DNA of 64,000 bases from NCBI GenBank assembly GCA_029251165.1, contig JAQXDW010000069.1, forward strand, positions 1-64,000, given 5' to 3'. Below the pieces are notes generated by a model. That model did no database searches. It was not told the DNA's origin and saw nothing but the letters and a program-made list of their open reading frames with translations. Origin of the DNA: Myxococcota bacterium. Its GTDB lineage: Bacteria > Myxococcota_A > UBA796. The position numbers and the translations under genes were made by a program. Below are positions 53,915-62,973 of this stretch, piece by piece (the first letter of the stretch is position 1; the number at the start of each line of letters is the position of its first letter).

Positions 53915-55588
53915 CTACCAGGTCAACTCCAGCAGCTTCTGGCGGGCCTGGGCGGCAAACCGGAAGGTCGGCTCGAGGTTGAGGACGGCCTCGAAGTGCA
54001 CGATGGCCCGCTCCCGGTTGAGGCGGGGGCCGGCGTAGAGGTTGCCGAGGCTGTAGTGGGCGACCACATCGTCAGGGCAGTGGGCGATGGTGGAGCGGAA
54101 CTCTGCGATGGCGACGTCCCAGCGCTGCTGTCGGTAGGCCAGCGAGCCGAGGTTGTTGTGGGCCTTGCAGTAGCCGGGGCTGATGCGCAGCGCGGCACGC
54201 CAGGCATCCTCCGCATCGGTCTGTCCCTGCTCGGCGCGGACGATTCCGAGGTTGTTCCAGGCATCGAGGTAGTCGGGATCCAGCGCGACGGCTTCTTGGA
54301 AGGCCTCCTCCGCTCGCTCGTAGCCCTGGGCAAACCGCCAGGCATCTCCCAGCCCATACCAGGCCTCGGCGACCTCGGGGTGGTAGCGAACGGCCTCTTC
54401 CCACAGCGCGACCTCAGAGGACCACACGGCGTTGCGGGCCTGGGTGGCGAGGGCGAGCGGCAGCGCGACGACTGCGGCGAGGATCCCGGCGCGCTTCAGG
54501 TGCCGCGCGGGCACCGACCAGGTGATCGCCAGGAGGAGCCAGAGTCCGGTCTGGTAAGCCCGGTGCTCTGCCATGCTCTCTTTAAGCGGGACGATGGAGC
54601 TGCTGGGCAGCAGGTAGAGTGCTCCGCACAGCAGCGCCAGCCCAGCTGCCGGACTCCTGCGCCCCCACCACACGCCGCCGCCGACAAGCCCGCCGACTCC
54701 CAGCCACCCGGCGATGCCGCGCGCAGAGGTGAAGGTGAGATCGGGAACGTGGTGGTAGAGGGTCTGTCCGAACGGGGCGAGCCAGAGCCCGAGGTAGCGC
54801 AGCCAGACCCATGCCTGGGTGGTGAGCTGGACGGACAGGGATCGATCAACCTCGCGGGGTAGGAGCTGCCCGGTGAACGTGAGCCGGGCGACTATCGCGA
54901 GCCCGACGAGGAGGACAAACGGAACCATCCAGGCCCAGTCGATGTGTCGTTTTCCATCCTTTCGACGGCCACCGAGCAGCCACTCCATCGCAAAGAGTGC
55001 CGCCGGGGTGACCGCGCTGACCTCCTTGCAGATCGCCGCTGCACCAAACGCCACGAGCACACCGAGGCGCCAGAATTTCGCGGTGCCGGTGTCGTCGCGA
55101 CGCGCGAGCAGGGCATTGGCCTGACACAGCAGCGCAGTGAAGCACCACAGCGCACACAGGCTCTCGCTGCGGCCGGTGATGTAGGTGACCGCCTCGGTGC
55201 CCATCGGGTGGATTGCCCACAGTCCCCCGGCAACCAGGGCCGCGAGCAGCGGACGGGGCCGACCCGCTAGCCGACCCACTGCTTCTGCCATCAGCACTCC
55301 GGCGCCGACCGTCAGCGCGTGGATGACAAGGTTGGTGATGTGGTAGCCGGTCGGATCTGCGGCAGAGTAGTGGTAGTTGACGGCGTAGGTCAGCAGCAGG
55401 AGCGTGCGCGAGACGTTGTACAGCAGGATCGCTCGCCACTGGTCGAGGAAGCGGATCGTGGTGTTGCCGATGACCTCGATCTTGTCGTCATAGACGAACG
55501 GCGCGTCCATGACTGGCCAGTACAGCACCGCGACTGCTGCGGCGATGGCCAGCCAGCCCAGCCGCCGGGTCAGCGCGTCCGTGTTCAT
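53915..55588 (-). CDS. TPR-containing multispanning membrane protein (TMTC/GT-C-like)
   Basis: A 557-residue protein. The first 370 residues contain about ten hydrophobic helices with VNYHYSAADPTGYHITNLVI and SLCALWCFTALLCQ, typical of bacterial TMTC-type GT-C relatives, which may transfer sugars to proteins. The C-terminal 190 residues are TPR repeats (WYGLGDAWRFAQGYERAEEA, YLDAWNNLGIVRAEQGQTDA). The start overlaps the upstream glycosyltransferase stop by 4 bp, suggesting co-translation. Confidence 0.88.
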   Translation of the reverse strand: MNTDALTRRLGWLAIAAAVAVLYWPVMDAPFVYDDKIEVIGNTTIRFLDQWRAILLYNVSRTLLLLTYAVNYHYSAADPTGYHITNLVIHALTVGAGVLMAEAVGRLAGRPRPLLAALVAGGLWAIHPMGTEAVTYITGRSESLCALWCFTALLCQANALLARRDDTGTAKFWRLGVLVAFGAAAICKEVSAVTPAALFAMEWLLGGRRKDGKRHIDWAWMVPFVLLVGLAIVARLTFTGQLLPREVDRSLSVQLTTQAWVWLRYLGLWLAPFGQTLYHHVPDLTFTSARGIAGWLGVGGLVGGGVWWGRRSPAAGLALLCGALYLLPSSSIVPLKESMAEHRAYQTGLWLLLAITWSVPARHLKRAGILAAVVALPLALATQARNAVWSSEVALWEEAVRYHPEVAEAWYGLGDAWRFAQGYERAEEAFQEAVALDPDYLDAWNNLGIVRAEQGQTDAEDAWRAALRISPGYCKAHNNLGSLAYRQQRWDVAIAEFRSTIAHCPDDVVAHYSLGNLYAGPRLNRERAIVHFEAVLNLEPTFRFAAQARQKLLELTW

Positions 55589-56745
55589 GCTGTGGTCACC
55601 TCTGAGTACAGGGCGTGGTGCTGGCGGGCGATGGGGGCAAAGCCAAGCCGCTGTCGAATATAGCGTCGGCCCCGGGAGACCATCGCCTCGGCGGCGACGC
55701 GATCCAGAAGCAGCGTTCGGATGCGCGCCCGGAGCCCCGCGACGTCGCCGTGTCGAACGAGCAGCCCGGCCCCCGACTCTGCGATCAGCTCTCCGCAGCC
55801 GCAGTCATCTCCGACCACCACTGGCGCACCGCACAGCAGGCCCTCGAACGGCACCAGCCCGAACACCTCGGCAGTGGAGGCGTAGACGAGGACATCGGCG
55901 TCTGCCAGCAGCTCCAGGCGCTCGCGGCCCTCCAGGAGGCCGACGAATCGCACCGGACTGTCGGGCTTCAGGGCCGCCTGGGCCGCGGCGAGTCCGCCCA
56001 TGTCGTTGCCAGCGACGACGAGCGTTGAGCCGCCTGGCGCGCCGTCTGCGAATGCGGCGACGAGGTGCTCGACGCCTTTTCGTGGAGAGATCTGCCCGAG
56101 GTAGACCACCAGGGGGCCTTGCGGGAGTCCATGCCGCTGACGGAAGCTGCCGCGGCGGGGAAGGGGATCGAATTCGCCGAGGTCGAGTCCGTTGGGGATG
56201 AGTCGGACCCGCTCGGCGGAGATACCGGCCTTGTGATGCATCGCTGCATCTGCGCGGCTTACGGCGATGCAGCGCGCAGCGCTTGCGGGAATGTGTCCGG
56301 CGACCACGGCATCCCACAGCCACTTCGCTCCGACCTTGCGCTCGTGGCGCAGGAGGGTGCCGTTGGCGGTGAGCACATAGGGCACGTTGCGTGACTGCGC
56401 CCAGCGGACGGCGGCGTTGTTCAGCAGGTGCCGGTGTCCGTGGAGGTGGACGACGTCAACTTCTGGGAGCCCCGCCAGCACACCGGCGACGCCCCGGGGC
56501 AGGAACAGCTGGTGTCGATACGCCAGCCGATTGGAGACATTCTTCACGGTGTGGACGGTCACGCCGTGATGATCCCGCGCTGAGCTCACCCCGCTGCGGC
56601 GCGCAGCGTCGAAGGCATCGGTCGTCAGGACGGTGACCTCGACGCCCTCCTCGACCAGCGCCCGCGAGAGCCCGTCGACGATACGCGGGATCCCACCGTA
56701 GGCCCATGTGGGGGGGAAATAGGGGGTGATCTGGAGGACGTGCAC
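55585..56745 (-). CDS. glycosyltransferase, GT4 family
   Basis: A 386-residue protein. I take GTG 56745 as the start because the product begins VHVLQITPYFPPTWAYGG, the usual N-terminus of this family; an ATG at 56844 would add 33 unlike residues. GQISPRKGVEHLVAAFADG begins the donor domain, and AEVFGLVPFEGLLCGAPVVV is the E-x7-E region. Translation is coupled to the TPR membrane protein downstream. Its acceptor is unknown, and it is separate from the 35-46 kb polysaccharide locus. Confidence 0.9.
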   Translation of the reverse strand: MHVLQITPYFPPTWAYGGIPRIVDGLSRALVEEGVEVTVLTTDAFDAARRSGVSSARDHHGVTVHTVKNVSNRLAYRHQLFLPRGVAGVLAGLPEVDVVHLHGHRHLLNNAAVRWAQSRNVPYVLTANGTLLRHERKVGAKWLWDAVVAGHIPASAARCIAVSRADAAMHHKAGISAERVRLIPNGLDLGEFDPLPRRGSFRQRHGLPQGPLVVYLGQISPRKGVEHLVAAFADGAPGGSTLVVAGNDMGGLAAAQAALKPDSPVRFVGLLEGRERLELLADADVLVYASTAEVFGLVPFEGLLCGAPVVVGDDCGCGELIAESGAGLLVRHGDVAGLRARIRTLLLDRVAAEAMVSRGRRYIRQRLGFAPIARQHHALYSEVTTA

Positions 56746-56856
56746 GTGGGTCAGGTATACATGATGTGCGCGCAAAGGGAATGACAAGTGCTGCTGTGAC
56801 GTTGACGACTCCACGGCCCTTCGATACCCTTCCAGCCGCATCACCGGAGGTGAGCC

Positions 56857-57204
56857 TTGGTATCCAGATGTCTTCTCAGCGCGGCCCTCGCGGTCATCAG
56901 CGTCGTCGCCATGGGCTGTGGCCCTGACTGTCAGAGCACCTGCAACACGCTCTATCAGGGCGAGGAATGCAACATCCAGAGCCCAGGCTCAGATCAAGCT
57001 GATCTTCTGAACACGTGCATGGACGCGTGCCAGGATGCTCTCTCAAAACCCGGGGAAGTCGGGGACTACAACCCCACTGAGTACACCCCGGCGTCGGTCT
57101 CCGTGACGCTGCAGAACGACAAGCAGGCAGCGGTTTGGATGGACTGTGTCTCAGAGACTGCGTGTGATTTCCTGGAATCCGGGTACTGCGCACCGGTCTG
57201 GTAG
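56857..57204 (+). CDS. small Cys-rich lipoprotein, pair member A
   Basis: A 115-residue protein with a TTG start after GGAGG. Leader MVSRCLLSAALAVISVVAMGC is a lipoprotein signal. The mature part has nine more Cys in a C-x3-C-x3-C pattern, then NTCMDACQD, a linker, and WMDCVSETACDFLESGYC. It shares this spacing with the gene 32 bp downstream. The family is unknown; disulfide-rich and extracytoplasmic. Confidence 0.72.
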   Translation: MVSRCLLSAALAVISVVAMGCGPDCQSTCNTLYQGEECNIQSPGSDQADLLNTCMDACQDALSKPGEVGDYNPTEYTPASVSVTLQNDKQAAVWMDCVSETACDFLESGYCAPVW

Positions 57205-57236
57205 CACCGGGCACCTGCTGCCCCAAAGGACACCCC

Positions 57237-57533
57237 TTGACTTCGATCGCCTTGCGAGTCCTCTTTCTCCTCTCTGTGGTGCCGTTAGCGGCCTGTGAGC
57301 CAAGCTGCGAGCGCACCTGCGAGACGCTCCTGGCATGCGATGAGCTGGAGACCCCGCTCACTTCTCTGCAGGACTGTTCTGACGCCTGCTTGACCCAGGA
57401 GCAGCTCTACGAAGAGTGGAACGACGGGGAGAAGCAGCAGGCGCTGTCATCGTTCAAGAACTGCGTTGCGGACAGCGAGTGCTCCGACATCGCCGAAGCT
57501 GTATGCTACGACGAGGAGATCTACTCCTGGTAG
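57237..57533 (+). CDS. small Cys-rich lipoprotein, pair member B
   Basis: A 98-residue protein with a TTG start after AAAGGA. Leader MTSIALRVLFLLSVVPLAAC. The mature part repeats the neighbour's layout: CEPSCERTCETLLAC, DCSDACLTQ, QQALSSFKNCVADSECS and a final Cys. It and member A are likely a recent tandem duplication. The asparaginase gene starts 26 bp later. Confidence 0.72.
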   Translation: MTSIALRVLFLLSVVPLAACEPSCERTCETLLACDELETPLTSLQDCSDACLTQEQLYEEWNDGEKQQALSSFKNCVADSECSDIAEAVCYDEEIYSW

Positions 57534-57559
57534 GGAGTCCATCTTCTTCAGGGTGATCA

Positions 57560-58549
57560 ATGGCGTCTCGGCTACTGTTTATTCACACTGGCGGTACCCT
57601 GGGCATGGTCCCGGTCGGCACCGACGGCGCGCTGGCTCCGGCAGATCACTTCGCCCGCTCGATGAAGCCTTACATACCAGGCGTCGAGTCTCTCGCGGAG
57701 ATCGAGAGCCGCTCGGTGTGCAACATCGACTCCTCAGACATGTCGCCGGATCGCTGGGTCTCCATCGGCGAGATGATCGCCTCGTCGGTGCATGACTTCG
57801 ATGGCTTTGTGGTGCTCCATGGCACCGACACCATGTCGTTCACCGCCTGTGCGCTGTCGTTCATGCTCCGGGACCTGCCCCGACCGGTCATCCTCACCGG
57901 CAGCCAGCGTCCCCTCGCAGAGCCCCGCACCGATGCCCGGATCAACCTCGTCCACTCGACGCTCTGCGCGATGATGGAGATCCCGGAGGTCGGGCTGTAC
58001 TTTGGCAGCCGGCTGTTTCGCGGCAACCGCACCACCAAGGTCTCGCTGCAGTCCTACCACGCCTTCGCCTCGCCGAATTTCCCGCCGCTGCTCGAGATGG
58101 GCGTCGACGTGAAGAACGGCGCGGAGCCGCTGAGGCCGCGGGGAGCGTTTCGATTCCGGCACGGCTTCTCGCGAGATGTCGCCGTGATCTCGCTGTTCCC
58201 AGGGTGCAGTGCGGCTCAGCTGTCGTGGGTGATTGATCAGGGCGCGCGGGTGGTGGTGCTGCGGACATTCGGAGACGGCAACCTCCCTCGCGAGGCCTGG
58301 CCGTCGGCTGTCGAGGCCGCGACGAGCCACGGCATCCACGTCATCATCACCAGCCAGTGCCGGAGCGGAACCATCAGCCCCGGGCGCTATGAGGGCAGCC
58401 GCCATGGCTTCGATGCCGGAGCCCTGTTCGGCGAGGACATGACCGGCGAGGCTGTGGTCGTAAAGTCGATGTGGCTGCTCGGGCAGGGCATCACCGGCGA
58501 GGCATTCCGCGCCAGCTTCAACCAGCCGCTCGCCGGTGAGTGCCGCTGA
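57560..58549 (+). CDS. type I asparaginase
   Basis: A 329-residue protein. MASRLLFIHTGGTLGMV holds the first catalytic Thr (TGGTLG), VVLHGTDTMSFTACAL the second Thr with Asp, and ITSQCRSGTISPGRYEGS resembles the C-terminal domain. No signal peptide precedes TGGT, so it is the cytoplasmic (AnsA-type) form that hydrolyses asparagine to aspartate and ammonia. Residue order and length match the family. Confidence 0.95.
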   Translation: MASRLLFIHTGGTLGMVPVGTDGALAPADHFARSMKPYIPGVESLAEIESRSVCNIDSSDMSPDRWVSIGEMIASSVHDFDGFVVLHGTDTMSFTACALSFMLRDLPRPVILTGSQRPLAEPRTDARINLVHSTLCAMMEIPEVGLYFGSRLFRGNRTTKVSLQSYHAFASPNFPPLLEMGVDVKNGAEPLRPRGAFRFRHGFSRDVAVISLFPGCSAAQLSWVIDQGARVVVLRTFGDGNLPREAWPSAVEAATSHGIHVIITSQCRSGTISPGRYEGSRHGFDAGALFGEDMTGEAVVVKSMWLLGQGITGEAFRASFNQPLAGECR

Positions 58550-58552
58550 CCG

Positions 58553-59266
58553 CTACGCCGGAGCGATCCGGTCACCGCTGACACCCCAGCCCACCGGAGG
58601 ATTCTCCGCGATGGCCTCTGTGTGCTCGCCGAGGCTCCAGCTGCGCTGCTGGAAGGCCTGCGCGATCCGCACCCGGAGGCGATTGGACTCTTCCTTGGGG
58701 TTGGCGAGGGCCGCTGCGAGCGCGGTGCGGACCTCGCTGGTCTCCTGGGCGATGAGGGTCTCTGCGGCGGCGTAGCGGATCTCGCCGTCGAAGTCCTCCA
58801 GGCTGGCCGGGACACGCTCGATGATTCGTGGGTCGCGGTACTCTGCGAGACGGATGAGGATCTGACGCTTCTTCTCGGTCTTGAAGGGATCGACCTCTCG
58901 GCCGAGCATCTCCAGGAGCACCTCGACCACGGCATCCTTGCCCTCGAAGTGATCGAGCAGACGCAGCGGGATGGCAAAATTCTGGTTGGAGCGAACCCAC
59001 TGTCGGACTGGCTGCGCGACCCGAGGCCCCATGGAGAGCAGCAGGTTGTAGACGAGGTCTTTCTCCTCGGTGTCTTTCATCCGGTGCTCGTAGGTCATCT
59101 CGAAGCGCTTCAGCATACCGAGAATGGCTTCCTCCGTTCCGTTCTCCGCCAGCCAGTGGGCGGAGGCGGTGCGCTCCTCTTTCTGGGCGTTGAGGTTGCT
59201 CAGGCGCTTGATGTGTCGCTTGACCTGACCGGCCTCGCCTCCGAAGAGGAAGTCGAAGAAGCCCAT
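58553..59266 (-). CDS. HEAT-repeat-like protein
   Basis: A 237-residue protein starting MGFFDFLFGGEAGQVKRHIK. The rest is helical, with HEAT-like units (ERTASAHWLAENGTEEAIL, YAAAETLIAQETSEVRTALA). No enzymatic motif is seen. Such armadillo-type scaffolds bind other proteins. It is cytoplasmic by appearance. Its stop lies three bases from the convergent asparaginase stop, and it is 34 bp downstream of the gene at 59301. Confidence 0.75.
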   Translation of the reverse strand: MGFFDFLFGGEAGQVKRHIKRLSNLNAQKEERTASAHWLAENGTEEAILGMLKRFEMTYEHRMKDTEEKDLVYNLLLSMGPRVAQPVRQWVRSNQNFAIPLRLLDHFEGKDAVVEVLLEMLGREVDPFKTEKKRQILIRLAEYRDPRIIERVPASLEDFDGEIRYAAAETLIAQETSEVRTALAAALANPKEESNRLRVRIAQAFQQRSWSLGEHTEAIAENPPVGWGVSGDRIAPA

Positions 59267-59300
59267 GTTGTCGCCATCCCTTTTGGTTTGTCGCACGGTC

Positions 59301-60110
59301 TTAATCACAGCGGGCCGACTCGCAACCCCAGCGACGCGCCAGCCACACCCCGCCGTGGAGGTCAGCAGCGGCTCGGGTCAGGCCGATCTCGGCGGTGACA
59401 CCAATGCGCCAGGGGTCTCCCCGCTCGGCAGACACGGCAGCTGTGAGGCGTGACGGGTTACGCGATGTGCCGAGCGCACCTCCAATTCGGCTAGACAGCG
59501 CCACATCTCCAGCTGGCGCTGCGCCGGTGAGCCACAGCAGAGGGGCGTCATCCTGGTTGGCGAATCGAAGGGGGTTCCCCAGGATCGCGAGCCCTCCGGT
59601 CACGCCGACTCGTCCGGGTCCTGCTGCCCGCGAGATGCCGCTGAGCAACCACACATCTCGCTCGTCTGTCAGGACATCACCGTGATCGGAGGTCCAGGGG
59701 AGAGCAGCCATCCAGCCGGCCTGAACCGTTGTGTCACCATCCCAGACGGTCGCCATCGTCAGGAGTCGAAGCGAGCCAGGACCAGCGTAGCGATCGTTGT
59801 CTTCTGCGCGTTCGAGACGAAAATCTGCACGAATGTTTACATAGAGTTTGTCATCGGGCCATCCCGAAAATCCGATCTCGCTCACAGAAATGCGTCTCTC
59901 TGAACCTCTAAAATGGGGCAGAAAACCTGAAGAATGAAATCCTGACAGTCTTAGGGATGCCAATGGGGTTGCGAGCCCGTTATCTCCCGGCCAAACTGAC
60001 CCTCTACCAGCCTCCGCTCGAGCATCTCCCATCATGCCGAGCAGAAACCCACATCCCAAGACAATCACTTGGCATCGTTTCCCATTCATGGAAGAGCACA
60101 TACCCTGCAT
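59301..60110 (-). CDS. exported protein, probably outer-membrane or periplasmic
   Basis: About 269 residues from ATG 60110, which follows GAAGGGAAG. A signal peptide is visible (KRCQVIVLGCGFLLGMM to DARAEAG). The mature part alternates short strands (DKLYVNIRADFRLERAE, VGVTGGLAILGNPL, GVTAEIGLTRAAADLHG), which suits a barrel or beta-rich protein. It ends CESARCD. The family is not recognised. It is divergent from the PKD lipoprotein gene. Confidence 0.6.
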   Translation of the reverse strand: MQGMCSSMNGKRCQVIVLGCGFLLGMMGDARAEAGRGSVWPGDNGLATPLASLRLSGFHSSGFLPHFRGSERRISVSEIGFSGWPDDKLYVNIRADFRLERAEDNDRYAGPGSLRLLTMATVWDGDTTVQAGWMAALPWTSDHGDVLTDERDVWLLSGISRAAGPGRVGVTGGLAILGNPLRFANQDDAPLLWLTGAAPAGDVALSSRIGGALGTSRNPSRLTAAVSAERGDPWRIGVTAEIGLTRAAADLHGGVWLARRWGCESARCD

Positions 60111-60123
60111 CTTCCCTTCAATG

Positions 60124-60153
60124 TTGACGGTGTGCGTGAGTTGTCCGTACACT
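60124..60153 (+). promoter_or_regulatory. sigma70-type promoter candidate for the PKD lipoprotein gene
   Basis: TTGACG (60124-60129) and TACACT (60148-60153) are separated by 18 bp, with the ATG of the PKD lipoprotein 52 bp downstream. It is one of the better -35/-10 pairs seen in the window, though consensus in this lineage is not known. Confidence 0.4.
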
Positions 60154-60205
60154 ACCTTGCAAACCAGCCACAGATTGTGGGTCGCGACCTCCAGAGAGTA
60201 GAAAA

Positions 60206-61573
60206 ATGACGGCACGTACTCCTCTGACCTTCTCCATTCTCCTCGCAGCAGCCCTGTATGGCTGTGACGGAGACAAGGAAGTCGATACCGCTAATCAAGA
60301 GATCTGCTCTGCGCCGGTTTCCAATGCTGGAGATGATGTCTCTGTTGCGCTTGGTGATGCCGTCACACTCGATGCCAGCCTCAGCGAGTGGTGCTCGAAG
60401 ACCTCAAGCTCTCTGGTGTTTACCTGGGCGTTCATTCAGACCCCGATCGACTCCGCTGTCGATGAGACCTCGCTGTCTGACAACCGCACCAACACTGCAA
60501 TCAGCCCGGTGTTCTCCCCAGATGTCGTCGGCGACTATGTGCTGTCACTCGCTTTGGATGATGACAATGGAGAGTCTGCTGAAGACATCTTCGTCGTCTC
60601 TGTCACTGCTGGCGATGAGGCCCCGGTCGCGGACTGCGGTGGCTCCTACGATGGTGAGATCGGCGAGATTGTCACCCTCGATGCCTCCAGCTCCTACGAC
60701 CCAGAGAACGCTGAGCTGGAGTATGAGTGGACCCTCGCCGGTCCGGACTGCTCGGGGGTGACCTCCGATGACATCTACAACGGCAGCGGGACTTCTCCGA
60801 GCTTTGTTCCAGACTGCGAGGGGACCTATGCGGTCAACCTGGTCGTCTCTGATGGTGAGCAGTGGTCCGAGCCGACCATCTGTCTCGTGGACGTCGGCTC
60901 TGAGAACACCACCCCGGTCGCGGACGCTGGTGAGGGTGGCGAACTGGGCGCATGCGCCGACAACCCGCTCGAACTCAACGGCTATGGTTCCTACGATCTC
61001 GACGGCGATGAGCTGACGTACGAGTGGTCTGTGGTCTCGGTTCCCTCAGACTCCGGTGCCTCCGACAAGAGCTTCTCCAACCGCGAGTCCGCTGATGCGT
61101 CCTTCACCTGGGACGTCAGCGGCACCTACATCCTGCAGCTCCAGGTCTACGACGGAATGATCTGGTCGTCGCCGGATGTCATGAGCTTCACCATCGCTGA
61201 GCTGGAAGACAACCAGGCACCGGTCTCCAACGCTGGCGCTGATCAGGAGATCCTCGTCGAGGTAGACTGCGAGTCGTCCTCCTACGTCTGGGCATGTCCG
61301 GACTGCGAAGAGTTCGTCATCGAGCTCGACGGCAGCGGCTCCTACGACCCTGACGGTGATCCCATCTCGTACCACTGGACCGAGCAGACCGATAGCCTCG
61401 AGTTCCTCAATGAGTACGCAGCGATCACCACGGCGACGGTTCCGCCTCAGGCTGCCGAGTACCGTGTTGACAACACCATCCTTTTCCAGATTGATCTTGA
61501 TGTGGCGGACTGTGAGCAGTCCACTACGGATTCGCTGATCATCACCTACACCTGCCACGGCAAGAAGCCTTGA
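60206..61573 (+). CDS. PKD-repeat lipoprotein
   Basis: A 455-residue protein with leader MTARTPLTFSILLAAALYGC. It carries four Ig-like PKD-type domains, each with a variant of PVxNAGxD, LDGSGSYDPDGDPISYHW and GTYxLxLxVxDG. Cys pairs are scattered in the second and fourth. PKD domains mediate adhesion or protein contacts outside the cell. It is paralogous to the next gene, which begins 14 bp after its stop. Confidence 0.88.
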   Translation: MTARTPLTFSILLAAALYGCDGDKEVDTANQEICSAPVSNAGDDVSVALGDAVTLDASLSEWCSKTSSSLVFTWAFIQTPIDSAVDETSLSDNRTNTAISPVFSPDVVGDYVLSLALDDDNGESAEDIFVVSVTAGDEAPVADCGGSYDGEIGEIVTLDASSSYDPENAELEYEWTLAGPDCSGVTSDDIYNGSGTSPSFVPDCEGTYAVNLVVSDGEQWSEPTICLVDVGSENTTPVADAGEGGELGACADNPLELNGYGSYDLDGDELTYEWSVVSVPSDSGASDKSFSNRESADASFTWDVSGTYILQLQVYDGMIWSSPDVMSFTIAELEDNQAPVSNAGADQEILVEVDCESSSYVWACPDCEEFVIELDGSGSYDPDGDPISYHWTEQTDSLEFLNEYAAITTATVPPQAAEYRVDNTILFQIDLDVADCEQSTTDSLIITYTCHGKKP

Positions 61574-61587
61574 TTGGGGAGTCCTCT

Positions 61588-62961
61588 ATGCTCCGTTTGA
61601 TTTCCTGCTCTGTGCTGCTGTCTCTGGCAGCATGTACTGACAAGGGCGACACCACTCCCGAAGTGGATCCCAACAGCACTCCCGTTGCGGACGCTGGGAC
61701 GGACAGAACCGTCAGTGCGGATGACACCATTGTTCTTGATGGCAGCGGTTCCTACGATCCCGATGGTGACCAGATCACCTTCTACTGGTCGTTTGACCGT
61801 GTTCCAGAGGACTCAGCCATGGCTGAGTACGTGGGCTTCCCGGGCAACAACACCACCGCGAATTCGTCTGAGCTTCGACCGGATGTTGCCGGAACCTACA
61901 TTGTTGAGCTCATTGTCAAGGACAACCGCGGCGCGGAGTCGAGCCCTGATCTCGTCGTGATCAACGTCGAGCCTGGTGAGGCACCCGTCGCCAACGCTGG
62001 TCCCGACCAGACGTCCCTGACCGGTGAGCCCGTTGACATCGATGGGTCCTCCTCGTACGACTCTCTCGGACGCGACCTGACCTACCAGTGGAGCCTCACG
62101 GAGATTCCGGCGAACAGCGGTCTGACAGCCATCTCCGCAGACACCTCCTCGATCGCCAACATCACCCCAGATGTCGGCGGCACCTACGTCGTCTCCCTCG
62201 TGGTCAACAACGGACTCTCCGATTCTGAAGTGGACACCGCTGCGATCACGGTCAAGTCCGAGGATCCGCTTCCTCCGATCGCAGACTCCGGTGAAGACAT
62301 CAAGGATGCCTACGACTGCAACCTGGTCTCGCTGGACGGCACCGACTCCTACGACCCCAACGGCGACATCATCACCTACGAGTGGTCCATCCAGTCGGCT
62401 CCAGAGGGCTCCCTGACCTCGAGCGCCAGCATCCTGGATCGCACCGCAGGTATGACAGCCTTCTATCCCGACTCTGCCGGCAGCTACGTGGTCTCTCTCG
62501 CGGTCAATGATGGCTCGGAGTGGTCGAGCCCGGACCTCGTCAACATCACCACCACCGAGCGTCCGTACAACACCGCCCCGGTGGTGGAGGCTGGCAAGGG
62601 CTGGACCATTGATGCTGGAGAGGCGGTCTGTGAGGAGGACGGCTACTCCTACGACTGTGACGCCTGCGGAGCGGTCACTGTGACCCTCGGCATGGATGCA
62701 TCTGCCCTCGACGACGATGGCGATCCGATCGAGCTTCTCTGGGAAGTGGTCGGCGATGTCAGCGCGGAGATCTCCGATCCCACCGCGCTTGAGACCACCG
62801 CCAAGCTCACTGGCGCCGTTCCGACCGAGCCGGGAGCATGCGAGGACACGGAGTACACCTTCAAGCTGTCTGCCACAGACTGCCCGGGTGAGGTCGGCGA
62901 AGACACGGTGACCTTCATCGTCACCTGCTGCGGCATCGAGCAGAAAGACACCGCGAAGTAG
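61588..62961 (+). CDS. PKD-repeat lipoprotein
   Basis: A 457-residue protein with GGGGAG before ATG and leader MLRLISCSVLLSLAAC. Four PKD-type domains follow, with VADAGTDRTVSADDTIVLDG, SYDPDGDQITFYWSFD and AGTYIVELIVKDNRGAESS as examples. The final domain has a CGAVTVTLGMDASALDDDGD segment and ends with a Cys pair, CC. It is a paralogue of the preceding gene. Its TAG is followed directly by the reading frame of the propeller protein. Confidence 0.88.
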   Translation: MLRLISCSVLLSLAACTDKGDTTPEVDPNSTPVADAGTDRTVSADDTIVLDGSGSYDPDGDQITFYWSFDRVPEDSAMAEYVGFPGNNTTANSSELRPDVAGTYIVELIVKDNRGAESSPDLVVINVEPGEAPVANAGPDQTSLTGEPVDIDGSSSYDSLGRDLTYQWSLTEIPANSGLTAISADTSSIANITPDVGGTYVVSLVVNNGLSDSEVDTAAITVKSEDPLPPIADSGEDIKDAYDCNLVSLDGTDSYDPNGDIITYEWSIQSAPEGSLTSSASILDRTAGMTAFYPDSAGSYVVSLAVNDGSEWSSPDLVNITTTERPYNTAPVVEAGKGWTIDAGEAVCEEDGYSYDCDACGAVTVTLGMDASALDDDGDPIELLWEVVGDVSAEISDPTALETTAKLTGAVPTEPGACEDTEYTFKLSATDCPGEVGEDTVTFIVTCCGIEQKDTAK

Positions 62962-62973
62962 ACGGGCAGGCAG

